Translations under genes and position numbers: made by a program
In this document: in pieces, positions 17,314 through 27,607 of the stretch
Layout: each line of letters starts with the position of its first letter
How positions within the stretch are numbered: the first letter of the stretch is position 1
Notes under the pieces: generated by a model
What the model was told of the DNA's origin: nothing
The model's input: only the letters and a program-made list of their open reading frames with translations
Databases searched by the model: none
NCBI RefSeq assembly: GCF_026130545.1
Contig: NZ_JAMOIM010000001.1
Location: 496,001 to 560,000, forward strand
DNA from: Lichenifustis flavocetrariae
GTDB taxonomy: Bacteria; Pseudomonadota; Alphaproteobacteria; Rhizobiales; Beijerinckiaceae
Length of the DNA stretch: 64,000 nt
Direction of reading: 5' to 3'

Positions 17314-20300
17314 TTGGATGGGCGCCTGGTCCCTGGTTTCAGCCGCGATCTGGGACCGCTCGGCATGGTCGATGCGACGATTTACCTGCCGACGCGTCGG
17401 TCTGCCCGTGCGCTGGCGGCCACAATCGCAAGCCGCATCGGGACCGCGGCGTTCCTGCCCCGCATCCGGGCTCTCGGCGCATTGGACGACGACAACGGGC
17501 TCTTCGACGATCTAGCCCTCGGCGAGGGCCTGCAGGTCGAGATCCCCAAAGCGATCGAGCCCCTGGCCCGACGCATGATCCTGACGCGGCTCATCCTGCG
17601 TTGGAGCGAGTCCGTGCGGCACGCGCTTGTGTCGGTCGGACCCGACGGCCGGCGTGAAACACAGGAGCACGAGGCCTTCCTGGTCGCCACCACGGCGGCT
17701 GACGCCTGGCATCTGTCGGGTGAACTCGCGGCTCTGCTCGACGAACTGACCATCGAAGACGTGAGTTGGGCCGCCATGAAGCCGCTGGGCACGGAGGCTT
17801 TTGACCGCTACTGGGCCGTGACGCTGGACTTTCTCGCGATCGCAATCGAGCAATGGCCGGCCATTCTCGGCAGCCTCGGGCTGATCGATCCGGCGGCCCG
17901 GCAGGCAAGGTTGATCGAGGCCGAAACGCTCCGCCTGCAAAGGCCGGGGGCTCGGTCGGGCCCGGTGATCGTTGTCGGCTCAACCGGGTCGAATAGGGCG
18001 ACAAGCCGGCTTATGGCGGCCATCGCGTGCCTGCCGCAAGGGGCCGTGGTCCTGCCAGGGCTCGACCAGTATCTCGACGAGCCGAGCTGGGCCAGCATTG
18101 ACGGGACACGCTTCGATCCGGGATCGGCGGCCGGGCATGCCCAAGCAGCCATCCGCCGTCTGCTCCCGGTTTTGGGAGTCGAGCGGACCCATGTTGTCGG
18201 CCTGGGTGAGGTCGCACCGGCGCTTGCGGCGCGGGGTCGCTTTGTCAGCGAGGCTTTACGCCCAGCGGACTCGACCGATGTCTGGCATGCGCTTGGCCCG
18301 GATCCCTCCGGCGCCGACCTCGGGTCGGCCCTGGCGGGGATCAGCATCGTCGAAGCCGCCGACGAACGGGAGGAAGCGCTCGCCTTGGCGCTCGCCCTGC
18401 GCGAAGCGCTGGAAGGTCCGGGTTCGGCGACCCTCGTCACACCGGATCGTTCGCTAGCCCGCCGCGTCCGTGAGGAACTGATCCGCTGGGACATCGTCAT
18501 CGACGATTCCGGCGGCGAACAGCTCGGGCAGACCAGCGCGGGAGCGCTCGCGCGCCTCGCGATCGAGGCGGCATGCGGGGACATGGACCCCGTCGCGGTG
18601 CTTGCCCTTCTGGCACACCCGGCCGTCTGTCTCGGACGGTCCCGCGCGACGGTGACGCGGCTGTCGCGCCTGCTGGAGATGGCGGTGTTGCGAACGACCC
18701 TGGACGCCGGCGCGCTGCTCGATCCGTCGACGCTCATGGCCAAGACGCGCGCGCGGGCCTCCGACCCACATGCGCCGCGATGGCTGCAGGCGATGGATGA
18801 GGACACGTTCGGGGCCATCGAGAACCTGCTCGAAGACCTGCTCGCCCTCCTTGAACCCCTGCGCCGTGCGCGACAGAGCCTGCCGGCCTGGATCGACGCG
18901 CATGAGGAGGCCGTCGTGGCGCTGGCGGCCACAGAGTCCGAGGCAAGCGGGCTGCGTGGCCCCGACGCCAATGCGCTCATGACACTGTTCGAGGAACTCT
19001 CCGAGGCGGCGGACGGCGCGATTACCTTGGAGGGCGGCAGCTATGCCGCCCTCTACGACCGCATGGTCTCGGAAGTGCCGGTGCGCGGCCCCGAGCGAAG
19101 CCATCCCCGCCTCAAGATCCTCGGTCTTTTGGAAGCGCGTCTGCTGTCGTCGGATCGCGTCCTGCTCGGCGGACTCGACGAAACGGTCTGGCCCACTCAG
19201 GTCAGCGCCGATGCCTTTCTGAACCGGCCGATGCGGGCCGTCCTCGGTCTGACGCCGCCCGAACGCCGGATCGGTCAGGACGCGCATGACTTCACGATGG
19301 CGCTGGGTCAGCCCGAGGTCATCATCAGCCGTGCCGCGAAGCGGGGTGGATCGCCGACGGTGCCGTCCCGATTCCTGCAGCGCATGGCGGCTGTCGCCGG
19401 AGCAACCCATTGGGATCGCTGCCGCGCCCGCGGCCGCATATACCTCGACATGGCGCGCGCGCTCGACCGGCCGGCGCAAGCCATCACGCTGGCGCGCCCA
19501 TGTCCCAGGCCACCGGTAGAACTCCGCCCGACAGCGCTCAGCGTTACGCGGATCGAAACCTTGCGCCGGGATCCTTACGCGATCTATGCCGATCGTATCC
19601 TCCGGCTTTCGGCACTCGATCCGGTCGCCGCGCCGCTCGGGCCGCGCGAGTGGGGCACTTTGTTTCACAAGGTGCTGAGCGACTTCACGGCGGCATGCCC
19701 AGGCGGTCGGCTCCCGGCGAACGCCGAGGCCACGCTGCTCGAACAGACCCGCGTGGCCTTCGCACCTTTGCTGGGGGACCCCGGGTTCCAAGCCTTCATG
19801 GCGCCGCGTATCGAGGGCTGGGCCAAGGCGTTCTTCCTCTGGGAGGAGAAGCGCCGGGGTGAGATCGCCACGATCGCGGTCGAGGAGAAAGGGGCGATCG
19901 ACCTTAAACTCCGCGACGGCTCGGCCTTCACGCTGCGCGCCAACGCGGACCGGCTGGAGACCACCAAAACGGGTTTGGTCCGGATCATCGACTTCAAGAC
20001 GGGGCGCGTGCCTTCGAAAAAGGAGGTGCAGGTCGGCTTCGCGCCGCAGCTCACGCTGGAGGCGGCCTTGGCCGAACAGGGCGGGTTCGCGGCGCTTGGG
20101 CCGGGCGCGAAGGTCGAAGAGGCGCTGTATGTCGGTTTCGGATCCTCGGCCGACCTCGCCCTGACCCGGCTCGAATGGAAGGACCGCTCGCTGCCCGACG
20201 TGGTCGAGGATCATCTCACCGGTCTCGTGGCGCTTCTCAGCGATTTCCGTGATCCGGCGACCGGCTATCTGGCCCGTCCCTATCCGCAATTCCAGGCCAG

Positions 20301-20382
20301 GTACAGCGACTACGATCATCTGTCGCGGGTCAAGGAGTGGGCGGCCCAGGGCAGTGATCCAGGCGAGGGCACCGAGGGATGA
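17314..20382 (+). CDS. addB: Double-strand break repair protein AddB
   Basis: At least 1022 residues. AddB is the second subunit of the AddAB helicase-nuclease that resects DNA ends for recombination, the counterpart of RecBCD. The C-terminal nuclease motif IIDFKTGRVPSKKE is clear, as are DDLALGEGLQVE and LLGGLDETVWP. The first standard codon is TTG at 17314, but the same frame is conserved-looking upstream (NVFTIPAGAPFLDTLVDALL from about 17257), which matches the usual AddB N-terminus. No ATG, GTG or TTG occurs between the in-frame stop at 17227 and 17314, so the true start is unclear. It overlaps addA as ATGA. Confidence 0.92.
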   Translation: MDGRLVPGFSRDLGPLGMVDATIYLPTRRSARALAATIASRIGTAAFLPRIRALGALDDDNGLFDDLALGEGLQVEIPKAIEPLARRMILTRLILRWSESVRHALVSVGPDGRRETQEHEAFLVATTAADAWHLSGELAALLDELTIEDVSWAAMKPLGTEAFDRYWAVTLDFLAIAIEQWPAILGSLGLIDPAARQARLIEAETLRLQRPGARSGPVIVVGSTGSNRATSRLMAAIACLPQGAVVLPGLDQYLDEPSWASIDGTRFDPGSAAGHAQAAIRRLLPVLGVERTHVVGLGEVAPALAARGRFVSEALRPADSTDVWHALGPDPSGADLGSALAGISIVEAADEREEALALALALREALEGPGSATLVTPDRSLARRVREELIRWDIVIDDSGGEQLGQTSAGALARLAIEAACGDMDPVAVLALLAHPAVCLGRSRATVTRLSRLLEMAVLRTTLDAGALLDPSTLMAKTRARASDPHAPRWLQAMDEDTFGAIENLLEDLLALLEPLRRARQSLPAWIDAHEEAVVALAATESEASGLRGPDANALMTLFEELSEAADGAITLEGGSYAALYDRMVSEVPVRGPERSHPRLKILGLLEARLLSSDRVLLGGLDETVWPTQVSADAFLNRPMRAVLGLTPPERRIGQDAHDFTMALGQPEVIISRAAKRGGSPTVPSRFLQRMAAVAGATHWDRCRARGRIYLDMARALDRPAQAITLARPCPRPPVELRPTALSVTRIETLRRDPYAIYADRILRLSALDPVAAPLGPREWGTLFHKVLSDFTAACPGGRLPANAEATLLEQTRVAFAPLLGDPGFQAFMAPRIEGWAKAFFLWEEKRRGEIATIAVEEKGAIDLKLRDGSAFTLRANADRLETTKTGLVRIIDFKTGRVPSKKEVQVGFAPQLTLEAALAEQGGFAALGPGAKVEEALYVGFGSSADLALTRLEWKDRSLPDVVEDHLTGLVALLSDFRDPATGYLARPYPQFQARYSDYDHLSRVKEWAAQGSDPGEGTEG

Positions 20383-23300
20383 GTTCCGCCCTTCCGCCGG
20401 TCCCCGTCGACACGATCGAGCGCCAGCGCCGCGCCTCGCATCCGCGATCTTCCGCCTGGGTGTCGGCCAATGCCGGATCGGGCAAGACACATGTGCTGAC
20501 GCAGCGCGTCGTGCGTCTGCTGCTCGAAGGTGTCCCGCCGGCCCGCATCCTGTGCCTGACCTTCACCAAGGCGGCCGCCGCCAATATGGCGATCCGTGTC
20601 TTCGACGTGCTCGCGGCCTGGACAGGGCTCGACGATGCCGGGTTGCGCGATTCCATCATGGCCACGGGAGCGCCGCGCCCGAGTGCGACCGATCTGTCGA
20701 CGGCCCGCAAGCTGTTTGCCCGGACGGTCGAGACCCCCGGTGGCCTGAAGATCCAGACCATCCACGCCTTCTGCGAGCGCTTGCTTCACCTGTTCCCCTT
20801 CGAGGCCAATGTGGCGGCGCGGTTCACCGTGCTGGACGACATGAAACAGGCCGATCTGCTCGAGGCCGCGCGGCGAGACACCTTGGCCCGAGCGGTGGCC
20901 TCGCCCGACATGGAACTCGGCCGCGCCGTCGCGTTCCTGGCCCAGGAATCGTCGAGCTTCGGCTTCGACTCCCTTGTCGCCGAGGCGCTCGGGCATCGCG
21001 AGACCCTGGCCACCGCCATGCTGATGGCCGGCGCGATCGACAATTTCGGTTCAGGCTTGAAACTGGCCTTGGGACTCCAGCCGACCGAGGATCTGGCCAG
21101 CATCGAGCATGGCATGATGCATGGCGGACTCGACCGCGCGACCTGGGGTGCTGTCGCGCGCAGCCTCGGGGCGGACGGCAGCGAGAAGAGTTCGACGGGC
21201 AACCGCCTTGTCAAAGCGGCATTGGCGACGGGCGAGGCGGTGCTCGAAACCTATCTCGACGTGTTCCTGACCGAAAAGCGGACACCGCGCGACGCCAAAT
21301 ATCTGGTCCAGGCCCTGCGCAAAGCCGAGCCGGCGCTCTGCGAGGCGCTCGACCGGGAGCGTGACCGCCTGTTCGGTCTTCTGGATCGCCGGAGGGCCGC
21401 CGAAACGTTGCAGCGTACCCTCGCGCTGGTGAGCGTGGCGAAGGCCGTGCTGGACAGCTACGAGACCGCGAAACGGCTTCGCGGCCTGTTGGACTTCGAC
21501 GATCTGGTAGAACGCACCGGCACGCTCCTGTCACGGTCGAGTGCGGCCTGGGTGCTCTACAAGCTTGATTCCGGCATTGATCATGTGTTGGTCGACGAGG
21601 CGCAGGACACCTCGCCCGCGCAATGGCAAATCCTGCAGAAGCTGACGGGTGATTTTTTCAGTGGGGCCGGACAAAACGCCACCAACCGGACGGTGTTCGC
21701 GGTGGGCGACGAGAAGCAGTCGATCTTCTCGTTTCAGGGCGCCCGACCCGCTGAATTTGCGGCCATGCGCCGGATGTTCGAAGGTGTTGTCAGGCGCGGC
21801 GGGGGGCAGTTCGAGGCCATCACGCTCAATCTGTCGTTCCGGTCCACCACCGCCGTGCTCGATACGGTCGACCGGGTCTTCGCGACGGGGGGCCACGCGC
21901 AGGGGCTCTCCGGCACGGGTGACGCGCCGCCGCCGCACGTTGCCATGCGCAGCCGGACACCGGGTCTCGTCGAACTCTGGCCCGCCGTCGGGCCGCTGCC
22001 GCAACCCGACCCCGTCGATTGGCGCCTGCCGCTCGATCAGGCCGATGTCCAATCCCCGGCCGTGACCGTCGCCCGGCGGGTCGCCGACCGGATCGCCTCC
22101 ATGATCGCGCCCAACTCGACCGAAACCGCCGAGGTGCGAGGCTCCGGTGCCCGGCGGCGCATCGGCCCGGGCGACATCCTCGTCCTGGTGCGAACCCGTA
22201 ACGCATTCTTCGAGGCCGTTATCCGCGCCTTGAAGGACAGGCACGTCCCGGTGGCCGGGGCCGATCGGTTGCAGCTCACCGAGCATATCGCGGTCCTGGA
22301 CCTGATGGCTGTCGGCCGCGCGGCGCTCCTGCCGCAGGACGACCTGACCCTGGCCTGCGTGCTCAAATCGCCGCTAATCGGGCTCACCGATGACGACCTC
22401 ATCGCTCTCGCGCCTGGCCGTCGGGGCAGTCTGGCGGCGGCCCTGGAAGCCTCGACCGAGCCCGCACATCGGCGTGCCGCCGCGCGTCTCGCAGCCTGGC
22501 GCCGACGCGCCGCCACCGAAACGCCATTTGGCTTCTACGCGCGTCTGCTGGGCGCCGACGGCGGCCGGCGGGCGATGCTGGCACGGCTTGGGCAGGAAGC
22601 CGGCGATGTGCTCGACGAATTCGTGGCCCTCACGCTGGCTCACGAGCGCGACGGCCCACCCTCGCTGACGTCCTTCCTGGCGAAGCTGGAGACCCGCACT
22701 CTGTCGGTGAAGCGCGACATGGAAGCGGCCGGCGACGCCGTGCGGGTCATGACCGTGCATGCCGCCAAGGGGCTGGAAGCCAAGATCGTGTTCCTGCCCG
22801 ACACCTGCAGCGCACCCTCGGGCCGGCACGATCCCGCGCTTTTTGCCTTCGACCATGGGCCGACGCGTTTCCTCGCCTGGTCGCCCAAACGCGACCGTGA
22901 CCCTTTTCGCGTGGCGACGGCCCGGCAGGCGCTCCGGCAGGCCGCGATCGAGGAGCATCGCCGTCTTCTCTACGTCGCGCTGACGCGGGCCGAGGAGCGG
23001 CTCTACATCGGCGGTTTCCACGGCGCCGCGGGTCGCGCCGAGGGCTGCTGGTACGACATGTTGGCCGCGAGCGATCTCGGCCTGGTCGAAACGGCAGCGC
23101 CCTGGGATGCCACCGAAACGATCCTCCATCGACGCGATCCGGGTCTGTCGGCCGAAGTCGCGGCAGCCAGTGAAGCCGGGGCGCCAGTCGTCCTCCCGGC
23201 CTGGGTGACGACGCGGCCTGAGCGCGAGGTCAGTTACGCGCCCCCTGTGCGCCCGTCGAACGCGCTCGATGCTGCCGATCAGAGGCTTCCCGAGTCGGAT

Positions 23301-23894
23301 CCGCTCACGGTCGACAAAAGGTCTCGCGCGCGCCGCGATGCCGCCGTCCTGGGTCGTCTCGCGCATCGGTTGCTGCAGCATTTGCCCGAGGTGCCTCGCG
23401 ACCGCCGGATGGTTGCCGCAGCGCGCTACCTTGAGATCCAGGGGGCGGCGCTCGAACCGGCGCGGCGTGACACTCTGCAGCGGGATATTCTGAATCTCCT
23501 CGACGATCCGGCGCTTGCTCCCTTGTTCGGACCTGGCTCACGCGCCGAGGTGGGGATCGCGGGACGCGCGATCCTGGCCGACGGCCGCCCGCTCGACATC
23601 ACGGGGCAGATCGATCGGGTGGGAATAACCGACGAGGCCGTGCTCATCGCCGATTTCAAGACCGGCCGCGCCCATCCGCTGGAGACCATCCCTCCAACCT
23701 ACGTGACGCAACTCGCGCTCTATCGCGCCGCGGTCGCGCCGCTCTATCCGGCCAAAAGGGTGCGCGCGTTTTTGATCTGGACAGCTGGACCAACAGTCGT
23801 GGAATTGCCCGGGCCGCTGCTCGATGCGACGCTTGCCGAACTTGCACCTGCGCCCGGTGCCAGTGAGGCAACCATGGAATGGAGTGAGACATGA
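20379..23894 (+). CDS. addA: Double-strand break repair helicase-nuclease AddA
   Basis: 1171 residues, UvrD/Rep-type helicase with a C-terminal RecB-like nuclease. Walker A SANAGSGKTHVLTQRVV near residue 30, LCLTFTKAAAANMA (motif Ia), LVDEAQDTSPAQW (motif II), VGDEKQSIFSFQGA (motif III), VMTVHAAKGLEAKIV, and LLYVALTRAEERLYIGG (motif VI). The nuclease motif VLIADFKTGRAH lies near the C-terminus. The ATGA overlap with addB couples production of the two subunits. It ends by overlapping the next dehydrogenase gene by four bases. Confidence 0.96.
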   Translation: MSSALPPVPVDTIERQRRASHPRSSAWVSANAGSGKTHVLTQRVVRLLLEGVPPARILCLTFTKAAAANMAIRVFDVLAAWTGLDDAGLRDSIMATGAPRPSATDLSTARKLFARTVETPGGLKIQTIHAFCERLLHLFPFEANVAARFTVLDDMKQADLLEAARRDTLARAVASPDMELGRAVAFLAQESSSFGFDSLVAEALGHRETLATAMLMAGAIDNFGSGLKLALGLQPTEDLASIEHGMMHGGLDRATWGAVARSLGADGSEKSSTGNRLVKAALATGEAVLETYLDVFLTEKRTPRDAKYLVQALRKAEPALCEALDRERDRLFGLLDRRRAAETLQRTLALVSVAKAVLDSYETAKRLRGLLDFDDLVERTGTLLSRSSAAWVLYKLDSGIDHVLVDEAQDTSPAQWQILQKLTGDFFSGAGQNATNRTVFAVGDEKQSIFSFQGARPAEFAAMRRMFEGVVRRGGGQFEAITLNLSFRSTTAVLDTVDRVFATGGHAQGLSGTGDAPPPHVAMRSRTPGLVELWPAVGPLPQPDPVDWRLPLDQADVQSPAVTVARRVADRIASMIAPNSTETAEVRGSGARRRIGPGDILVLVRTRNAFFEAVIRALKDRHVPVAGADRLQLTEHIAVLDLMAVGRAALLPQDDLTLACVLKSPLIGLTDDDLIALAPGRRGSLAAALEASTEPAHRRAAARLAAWRRRAATETPFGFYARLLGADGGRRAMLARLGQEAGDVLDEFVALTLAHERDGPPSLTSFLAKLETRTLSVKRDMEAAGDAVRVMTVHAAKGLEAKIVFLPDTCSAPSGRHDPALFAFDHGPTRFLAWSPKRDRDPFRVATARQALRQAAIEEHRRLLYVALTRAEERLYIGGFHGAAGRAEGCWYDMLAASDLGLVETAAPWDATETILHRRDPGLSAEVAAASEAGAPVVLPAWVTTRPEREVSYAPPVRPSNALDAADQRLPESDPLTVDKRSRARRDAAVLGRLAHRLLQHLPEVPRDRRMVAAARYLEIQGAALEPARRDTLQRDILNLLDDPALAPLFGPGSRAEVGIAGRAILADGRPLDITGQIDRVGITDEAVLIADFKTGRAHPLETIPPTYVTQLALYRAAVAPLYPAKRVRAFLIWTAGPTVVELPGPLLDATLAELAPAPGASEATMEWSET

Positions 23895-24772
23895 AAGTCG
23901 GATTCATCGGGCTCGGCGCCATGGGCATCGCCATGGCCCGGAATCTCTTGCGGGCCGGCCATGAGGTCACGGTCTGGAACCGCTCCCCGGAACCAGCCCA
24001 GAGCCTCGCGGGCGAAGGCGCCAAGGTGGCTTCCAGCCCGGTTGAGGTCGTTGCCGCCGAGGCCGTGGTGACGATGCTGGCAAATGACGCGGCGGTGAAA
24101 TCGGTGTTTCTCGATGGCGGCGCCCTCGACCAGATGTCCAAGACCACCATCCATGTGAACTGCGCGACGATCTCGGTGGCGCTCGCCCAAGACCTCACGG
24201 AACGGCATCGCGCGCGCGGCCTTGCCTACGTTGCGGCGCCCGTGTTCGGACGGCCGGATGTCGCAGCCGCGCGTCAGCTCAACATCGTGGTGGCGGGTCC
24301 GGCTCAGGCGATCGAGACGATCCGGCCTCTGCTCGATGCGATGGGGCAGAAGACCTGGCCGGTCGGCGAAGAGCCGTTCCAGGCCAACGTAGTGAAAATC
24401 GGCGGAAACTTGATGATCGCGTCCGCGATCGAAGCCATGGCCGAGGTGGCTTCGCTGGGCGTCGCGCATGGCCTCGACCCGGCCGCGATGCTCAACATCT
24501 ACACCTCGACGCTGTTCGCGTGCCGGGCCTACCAGAGCTATAGCGGCGGCATCGCAGCCCGACGCTACGAGCCCGCCGGCTTCAAGCTGGAATTGGGATT
24601 GAAGGATGTGCGGCTGGCGCTCGCGGCCGGGGACGCGACGAATGTCTCTCTTCCTTTCGGGAGCGCTCTCCGCGACGCGATGATGTCGGCCGTGGCGGCA
24701 GGTGATGGCCATAAGGACTGGTCGGCGCTTGGCGACGTGGCGCTCCGCCGCTCAGGGCTTGTCTCCGATTAG
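23891..24772 (+). CDS. NAD(P)-dependent beta-hydroxyacid dehydrogenase-like oxidoreductase
   Basis: 293 residues of the 3-hydroxyisobutyrate dehydrogenase / 6-phosphogluconate dehydrogenase-like superfamily. N-terminal Rossmann motif VGFIGLGAMGIAMARNLL, then EVTVWNRSPE (Arg after beta-2 suggests NADP use). The substrate-binding strand HVNCATISV corresponds to the family's D-STISP motif, and the catalytic Lys lies in KIGGNLMI. The start overlaps the addA stop (ATGA) although the function looks unrelated to recombination. The substrate cannot be told from sequence; glyoxylate/succinic-semialdehyde reductase-like enzymes are possible. It converges on ligD with a 70-base gap. Confidence 0.85.
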   Translation: MKVGFIGLGAMGIAMARNLLRAGHEVTVWNRSPEPAQSLAGEGAKVASSPVEVVAAEAVVTMLANDAAVKSVFLDGGALDQMSKTTIHVNCATISVALAQDLTERHRARGLAYVAAPVFGRPDVAAARQLNIVVAGPAQAIETIRPLLDAMGQKTWPVGEEPFQANVVKIGGNLMIASAIEAMAEVASLGVAHGLDPAAMLNIYTSTLFACRAYQSYSGGIAARRYEPAGFKLELGLKDVRLALAAGDATNVSLPFGSALRDAMMSAVAAGDGHKDWSALGDVALRRSGLVSD

Positions 24773-24842
24773 GCCTATGGGCCAACCAATCGGGTGAAGT
24801 CGGCACATGAGAGCGACACGTGACGCGCGGTCGAAGACCGCC

Positions 24843-27512
24843 TTACCGTGTCGCCTTCACCTTGCCGAGCTTCTTGATCGCATCCGCGAGCGGACGCGCC
24901 GCGTCATCATAGTCGGCCCAGGCCTTGCTCCGCGCCAGGAGAGCCGGGACCGTGCGGATCGTGAACCTTTTCGGATCGAGATCCGCCTTCACCTGCGTCC
25001 ATGTGAGGGGCATCGATACGGTCGCGCCCGAGCGTCCACGTGGCGACAAGGGCGCCACGGCCGTCGAGAGGCGATCGTTACGCAGGTAATCGAGGAAGAT
25101 GCGCCCGTTGCGGAGCTTCTTGGACATGTTCACGAGATAGAGCTCGGGATTGTCCCGCGCCAACCGGCTGCAAACCTCCCGCGCGAAATCTTTCGCGGCC
25201 GGCCAGGCGAGCGGCTTGCGCGATGTGGTGGCAAGCGGCGTGACGATGTGCAGCCCCTTGCCACCTGTCGTCTTGCAGAAGCTCACCAGACCGAGTGCAT
25301 CGAGCCTGTCGTGCATCTCGCGGGCCGCCGCGACCACCGTCTCAAAGGGAACGTCCGGCCCCGGATCGAGGTCGAACACGAGCCGTCCCGGCACCTCCGG
25401 CGCCTTCGGCTTGCAGTTCCACGGATGCAATTCGACAGCCGCCACCTGGGCCACCGCCGCGAGGCCTTCCACGCGGTCGATCTGCAGGTAGGGTTTGCGG
25501 TCGCCCGCGACTGTCACAAGGTTCAAGAGGTTCGAGGTGCCCGGCATGGCGTGGCGCTGGAAAAACAATTCGCCGCCCAGGCCGTCCGGTGCCCGCAGGA
25601 TCGAGCACGGCCGCCCTTCAATGTGGCGGATCATCCATGGGCCGACCGCCTCGAGGTAATGGGCAAGGTCGAGCTTGGTCACGGGCTTGCCGTCGCCGGC
25701 ATCGGCCCACAATTGTTTGTCGGGATGCGAGATCAACACGCCCATCACGGCAACCTTGGCGCTCGCGCGACGGGACGTGGGCGGCTTCGCATCAGCTTCG
25801 ACGCGTGCGGTCGCATCCGGCACGTCGACCGTGGCGGCGGGTGCGGGAACCTCCGCTTCGACCTCGGTGGCCGGTTTGTCGGCGCGCAAGCCCTTGAACG
25901 CCGCCTGACGCACCATGCCGTCGGTGGTCCATCCGGCGAATTCGATCTCCACCACGAGATCCGGCCGCACCCAATGGGTCCCGGCCTGTTTGCGCGGGGC
26001 GCCAACCCCGGTGAACGGCGATATCTCGGACGCGAGCGGATCGAGCCTCGGGAGTAGTTGGCGAAGCTTGGCCTCGCTGTAGCCCGTGCCGACCCGGCCC
26101 ACATAGACAAAATGGGCGCCCCGGTGGACGCCAACGAGCAGCGACCTGAACTTGTCCGCCGTGGTGGTCCAGCCGCCGACCACGACCTCATGTCCCGCGC
26201 GGCATTTGGACTTTACCCAGGAATCGGTTCGGCCCGACACGTAGGGCGCATCGAGGCGCTTCGACACGATACCTTCGAGCGACAGCCGGCAGGCCGATTT
26301 CAGAACGGCATCGCCGCCTGTCTCGAAATGTTCGACAAAACGGATCAGACCCATGGGGGCGGGTGCGTTGGCGGCCAACAGGTCCTGAAGCTGCGTCTTC
26401 CGCCGCGCGAGCGGCAGGCCCCTCAGATCCTTGTCGCCGTCGAATAGGAGATCAAAGGCGAAGAACACGAGATCGTCGGTTTTTTGCTCCGAGATGGCGG
26501 CCTGCAAGGATGCGAAATCTGGTGCGCCGTGGTCGTCGAGGGCGACGATTTCACCGTCGATGATCACATCCGGCAAATGCGCCGCCGCTCCGGCGATCGC
26601 CTCGAACTTGGCTGCCCAGTCGAGGCCTTTACGGGTTTTCAGCGTCACGGCACCGGCGCTGACGCACATTTGGATGCGATAGCCATCGAATTTGATCTCG
26701 TGTCCCCAACCGGCTTCGGCGGGAGGCCTCTCGACGGCCGTGCAAAGCTGCGGTTCGATGAAGTCGGGCAAGGCAGCCGCGGGCTTGTGCATCGCTTTCG
26801 TTGGAGTGCGCCGACGTCCGGTCTTCTTGCGCTCGTCGGCCGCGAGACCCTTCGATGTGTCCCAGACGGCGGCTGCCGCCACCGGTTTGTTGGCGACACG
26901 CATGAACGGTTTAGGTCTTGGTCCTTTTCCTTCGGCGATAACGGCCATCGATCGACCGGAGGCCACGGAGCGGTCCTCCACCAGCAGGGCGTCGGCGTCG
27001 CCTTCATGGGCTTCAGCATCGCGATGTTTGATGAGCAGCCAATTGGTGCGCTTTCCCTTCGTGCGATCGTTCTTCAGCCGCACCAGGACCCAGCTTCCAT
27101 GCAGACGGTCGCCCTCAAGTGTGAACTTGAAGTCGCCGGCCGCGAGCGCCTCCTCCGGGGCCTTCTGACCCTCCGGTTCCCAGTAGCCCCGGTCCCACAA
27201 TTGCACCGTGCCGCCGCCGTACTGGCCTTTCGGGATCGTCCCTTCAAAATCGCCATAGTCGAGCGGGTGATCCTCGACCTCGACGGCCAGTCGTTTGTCA
27301 TGCGGGTCGACGGAGGGGCCGCGCGTGACCGCCCAGGATTTGAACACGCCATCAAGCTCGAGCCGGAGATCATAGTGCAGCCGTGTGGCATCGTGTTTCT
27401 GGATCACGAAGCGGCGGCGGGCGGACCCTCCGGTGGCAGCCTCGCCGCTCGGCTCCAGGGTTTTCTCAAAATCGCGCTTGGCGCGGTAGGTCGAAAGCTT
27501 ACTTTCGGGCAC
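24843..27512 (-). CDS. ligD: ATP-dependent DNA ligase LigD (PE-LIG-POL)
   Basis: 889 residues with the three LigD modules. Phosphoesterase about 1-165 ([40 protein letters not shown]). Ligase about 250-540 with nucleotidyl Lys274 in HEIKFDGYR, then DGEIVALDD and [12 protein letters not shown]. Primase-polymerase about 590-880 ([21 protein letters not shown] with catalytic Asp pair, [10 protein letters not shown]). With Ku it performs nonhomologous end joining, including gap filling and 3'-end processing. No ku gene is in this window. It is transcribed toward the addBA operon, so two break-repair systems face each other. Confidence 0.96.
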   Translation of the reverse strand: MPESKLSTYRAKRDFEKTLEPSGEAATGGSARRRFVIQKHDATRLHYDLRLELDGVFKSWAVTRGPSVDPHDKRLAVEVEDHPLDYGDFEGTIPKGQYGGGTVQLWDRGYWEPEGQKAPEEALAAGDFKFTLEGDRLHGSWVLVRLKNDRTKGKRTNWLLIKHRDAEAHEGDADALLVEDRSVASGRSMAVIAEGKGPRPKPFMRVANKPVAAAAVWDTSKGLAADERKKTGRRRTPTKAMHKPAAALPDFIEPQLCTAVERPPAEAGWGHEIKFDGYRIQMCVSAGAVTLKTRKGLDWAAKFEAIAGAAAHLPDVIIDGEIVALDDHGAPDFASLQAAISEQKTDDLVFFAFDLLFDGDKDLRGLPLARRKTQLQDLLAANAPAPMGLIRFVEHFETGGDAVLKSACRLSLEGIVSKRLDAPYVSGRTDSWVKSKCRAGHEVVVGGWTTTADKFRSLLVGVHRGAHFVYVGRVGTGYSEAKLRQLLPRLDPLASEISPFTGVGAPRKQAGTHWVRPDLVVEIEFAGWTTDGMVRQAAFKGLRADKPATEVEAEVPAPAATVDVPDATARVEADAKPPTSRRASAKVAVMGVLISHPDKQLWADAGDGKPVTKLDLAHYLEAVGPWMIRHIEGRPCSILRAPDGLGGELFFQRHAMPGTSNLLNLVTVAGDRKPYLQIDRVEGLAAVAQVAAVELHPWNCKPKAPEVPGRLVFDLDPGPDVPFETVVAAAREMHDRLDALGLVSFCKTTGGKGLHIVTPLATTSRKPLAWPAAKDFAREVCSRLARDNPELYLVNMSKKLRNGRIFLDYLRNDRLSTAVAPLSPRGRSGATVSMPLTWTQVKADLDPKRFTIRTVPALLARSKAWADYDDAARPLADAIKKLGKVKATR

Positions 27513-27607
27513 GCGGACCCTCGCCGGCGGTCAATGGGATCGCAAAGGCAACGCTCTCGCTCGTTCAGGAGTTCACCCGCGCTCGACGCGGGCTCATCTT
27601 CAGCCGG

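Noticed and set aside
24843-27512. Complete end-joining operon with ku
   Set aside because: No Ku-like gene lies beside ligD; the neighbours are a PhyH gene and a dehydrogenase.
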